Origin: Methanobacteriota archaeon
Lineage (GTDB): Archaea; Methanobacteriota; Methanobacteria; Methanobacteriales; Methanobacteriaceae
Direction: 5' to 3'
DNA: 6,504 bases
Assembly: GCA_023440975.1 (NCBI GenBank)
Contig: JAEZRD010000106.1
Location: 1-6,504, forward strand
The notes under the pieces were generated by a model. That model was not told the DNA's origin and did no database searches. It worked only from the letters and a program-made list of their open reading frames with translations. Below are positions 5,732 to 6,504 of the stretch, one piece after another. The translations under genes were made by a program, and so were the position numbers. Each line of letters starts with the position of its first letter. Position 1 is the stretch's first letter.

Positions 5732-5760
5732 AAAAAATAGACAATATCATTTAATAATTA

Positions 5761-5786
5761 AAAAAACCTAAAAAGGGGGGTTTTTT
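5761..5786 (+). promoter_or_regulatory. Leader hairpin overlapping a G6 ribosome binding site
   Basis: AAAAAACC (5761-5768) pairs perfectly with GGTTTTTT (5779-5786) around a 10-nt loop, TAAAAAGGGG. The G-run 5775-5780, 10 nt before the ATG at 5791, is the likely ribosome binding site; two of its six G residues lie in the stem and four in the loop. The fold could tune translation, or the stem plus T-run could act as a partial terminator. The stem is weak (two G-C pairs), so an effect is uncertain. Confidence 0.4.
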
Positions 5787-5790
5787 CTTA

Positions 5791-6504
5791 ATGGTTAATA
5801 AACATTATACTGTAAAAGAAGTATTAGAAGATCCTGAAAAAGAATGTCCTAAAGAATTATTAGAATTACTATCCGAAAAAGGTAAAGAAGATTTTCCAAA
5901 CATAAATATTCTAAAAGAAGACTATGATGATATTTTATATCAACTAGACGATACAAATGCTTATAATGAATTTTTAGAAGAAGAAAATAAATCTATTATT
6001 ATAGAAGAAAATGCTTCTTCAAATGTTTTAGAAAAACATAATGATCAATACTTAGGTAATTATAATAAATATTATGATCCTAGAGAAGAATATTTACACC
6101 CATCTGATGAATATGATTATGAATATGGTTCTACACAACCATCAGAGGATTATAATCTAAATGAAGATAATCATAATAAATATTATATTGATGTTCAAAG
6201 AGAATATTTAAATCAATTTGAAGAATATGATTTTGAACAACATTCTGAAAATGAACCAATAGCTGAAAATTTAGATAAATATGAACTTACAATACAAGAT
6301 GTTATGGATAATCCTAGTCAAGACTTTAAACCAAGCATGATGCAAGAAACATTTCCAGATTTAAAACCTGAACCTGACGAATACATGGAGATTATTAATA
6401 AGTATCCTGAAATATTTGATATTGTGGATAATTCAGTTTATTTTGAAATTCCAGGTGCTATAAATGATTATGAGTTCTGGAGAGAGTTTGATGATTCAAT
6501 AGAT
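5791..6504 (+). CDS. Acidic Tyr/Asn-rich repeat protein, 3'-truncated by window edge
   Basis: An open frame runs from ATG 5791 to the last base without a stop, giving at least 238 residues. I do not recognise a family. The protein is strongly acidic and rich in Tyr and Asn, with no signal peptide or membrane segment in the visible part. Two kinds of internal repeat are seen. NKYY...REEYL...DEYDYE (92-111) recurs as NKYY...REYL...EEYDFE (129-149), about 37-38 residues later. YTVKEVLEDPEKE (6-18) resembles LTIQDVMDNPSQD (166-178), each followed by a helical acidic segment (19-60 and 179-213), suggesting two copies of a small domain around a disordered Tyr-rich linker. The start is supported by the G6 ribosome binding site. 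Its neighbour has the same kind of leader. A cytoplasmic or adaptor role is possible, but no function can be assigned. Confidence 0.82.
   Translation, partial: MVNKHYTVKEVLEDPEKECPKELLELLSEKGKEDFPNINILKEDYDDILYQLDDTNAYNEFLEEENKSIIIEENASSNVLEKHNDQYLGNYNKYYDPREEYLHPSDEYDYEYGSTQPSEDYNLNEDNHNKYYIDVQREYLNQFEEYDFEQHSENEPIAENLDKYELTIQDVMDNPSQDFKPSMMQETFPDLKPEPDEYMEIINKYPEIFDIVDNSVYFEIPGAINDYEFWREFDDSID

Noticed and set aside
1..6504. CRISPR array, tRNA, rRNA, insertion sequence or integrase signature
   Set aside because: No regularly spaced repeats, no cloverleaf with a GTTCRA-type arm, no transposase or recombinase motifs and no terminal inverted repeats were seen on reading both strands.

Overview
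The window is very AT-rich (roughly three quarters A+T by eye) and carries eight protein genes, two of them cut by the window edges. Gene content points to an archaeon of the Methanobacteriales, most likely Methanosphaera or Methanobrevibacter. The signs are two DUF4013 membrane proteins in tandem, HisKA_7TM/PAS/HisKA_2 sensor kinases, a short archaeal-type PadR regulator, GAGGTGA-like ribosome binding sites, TTTATAT-type TATA boxes about 50-75 nt upstream of starts, and bare T-tracts as terminators. The genus is inferred from family distribution and composition; no rRNA or marker gene is present.

Layout: (1) 1-884 (+) is the 3' part of a sensor histidine kinase whose start lies upstream of the window. 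(2) 978-2582 (+) is a complete paralogous kinase with seven membrane helices, PAS, HisKA_2 and HATPase. (3) 2701-3123 (+) is a PadR-family winged-helix regulator. (4) 3140-3352 (-) is a 70-aa membrane miniprotein convergent with padR. (5) 3524-4312 and 4325-5119 (+) are tandem DUF4013 membrane proteins separated by 12 nt, probably one transcript. (6) 5246-5692 (+) is an unrecognised, probably all-helical 148-aa protein. (7) 5791 to the right edge (+) is an open, very acidic, Tyr/Asn-rich coding region of at least 238 codons with internal repeats.

How they may work together: the two kinases are close relatives (about 71% identical over their last 195 residues by hand count), and no response regulator is visible, so their output partner is elsewhere. 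The PadR gene next to three membrane-protein genes suggests a local membrane or envelope regulon. The shared 171-bp divergent region between the miniprotein and the DUF4013 pair holds a 19-bp near-perfect palindrome that is a plausible operator, but no direct link to this PadR is shown. The last two genes have unusual G-run ribosome binding sites, a perfect 20-bp palindrome between them, and a hairpin that covers part of the second site.

No rRNA, tRNA, CRISPR array, insertion sequence or attachment site was seen. No gene-free stretch exceeds 171 bp.
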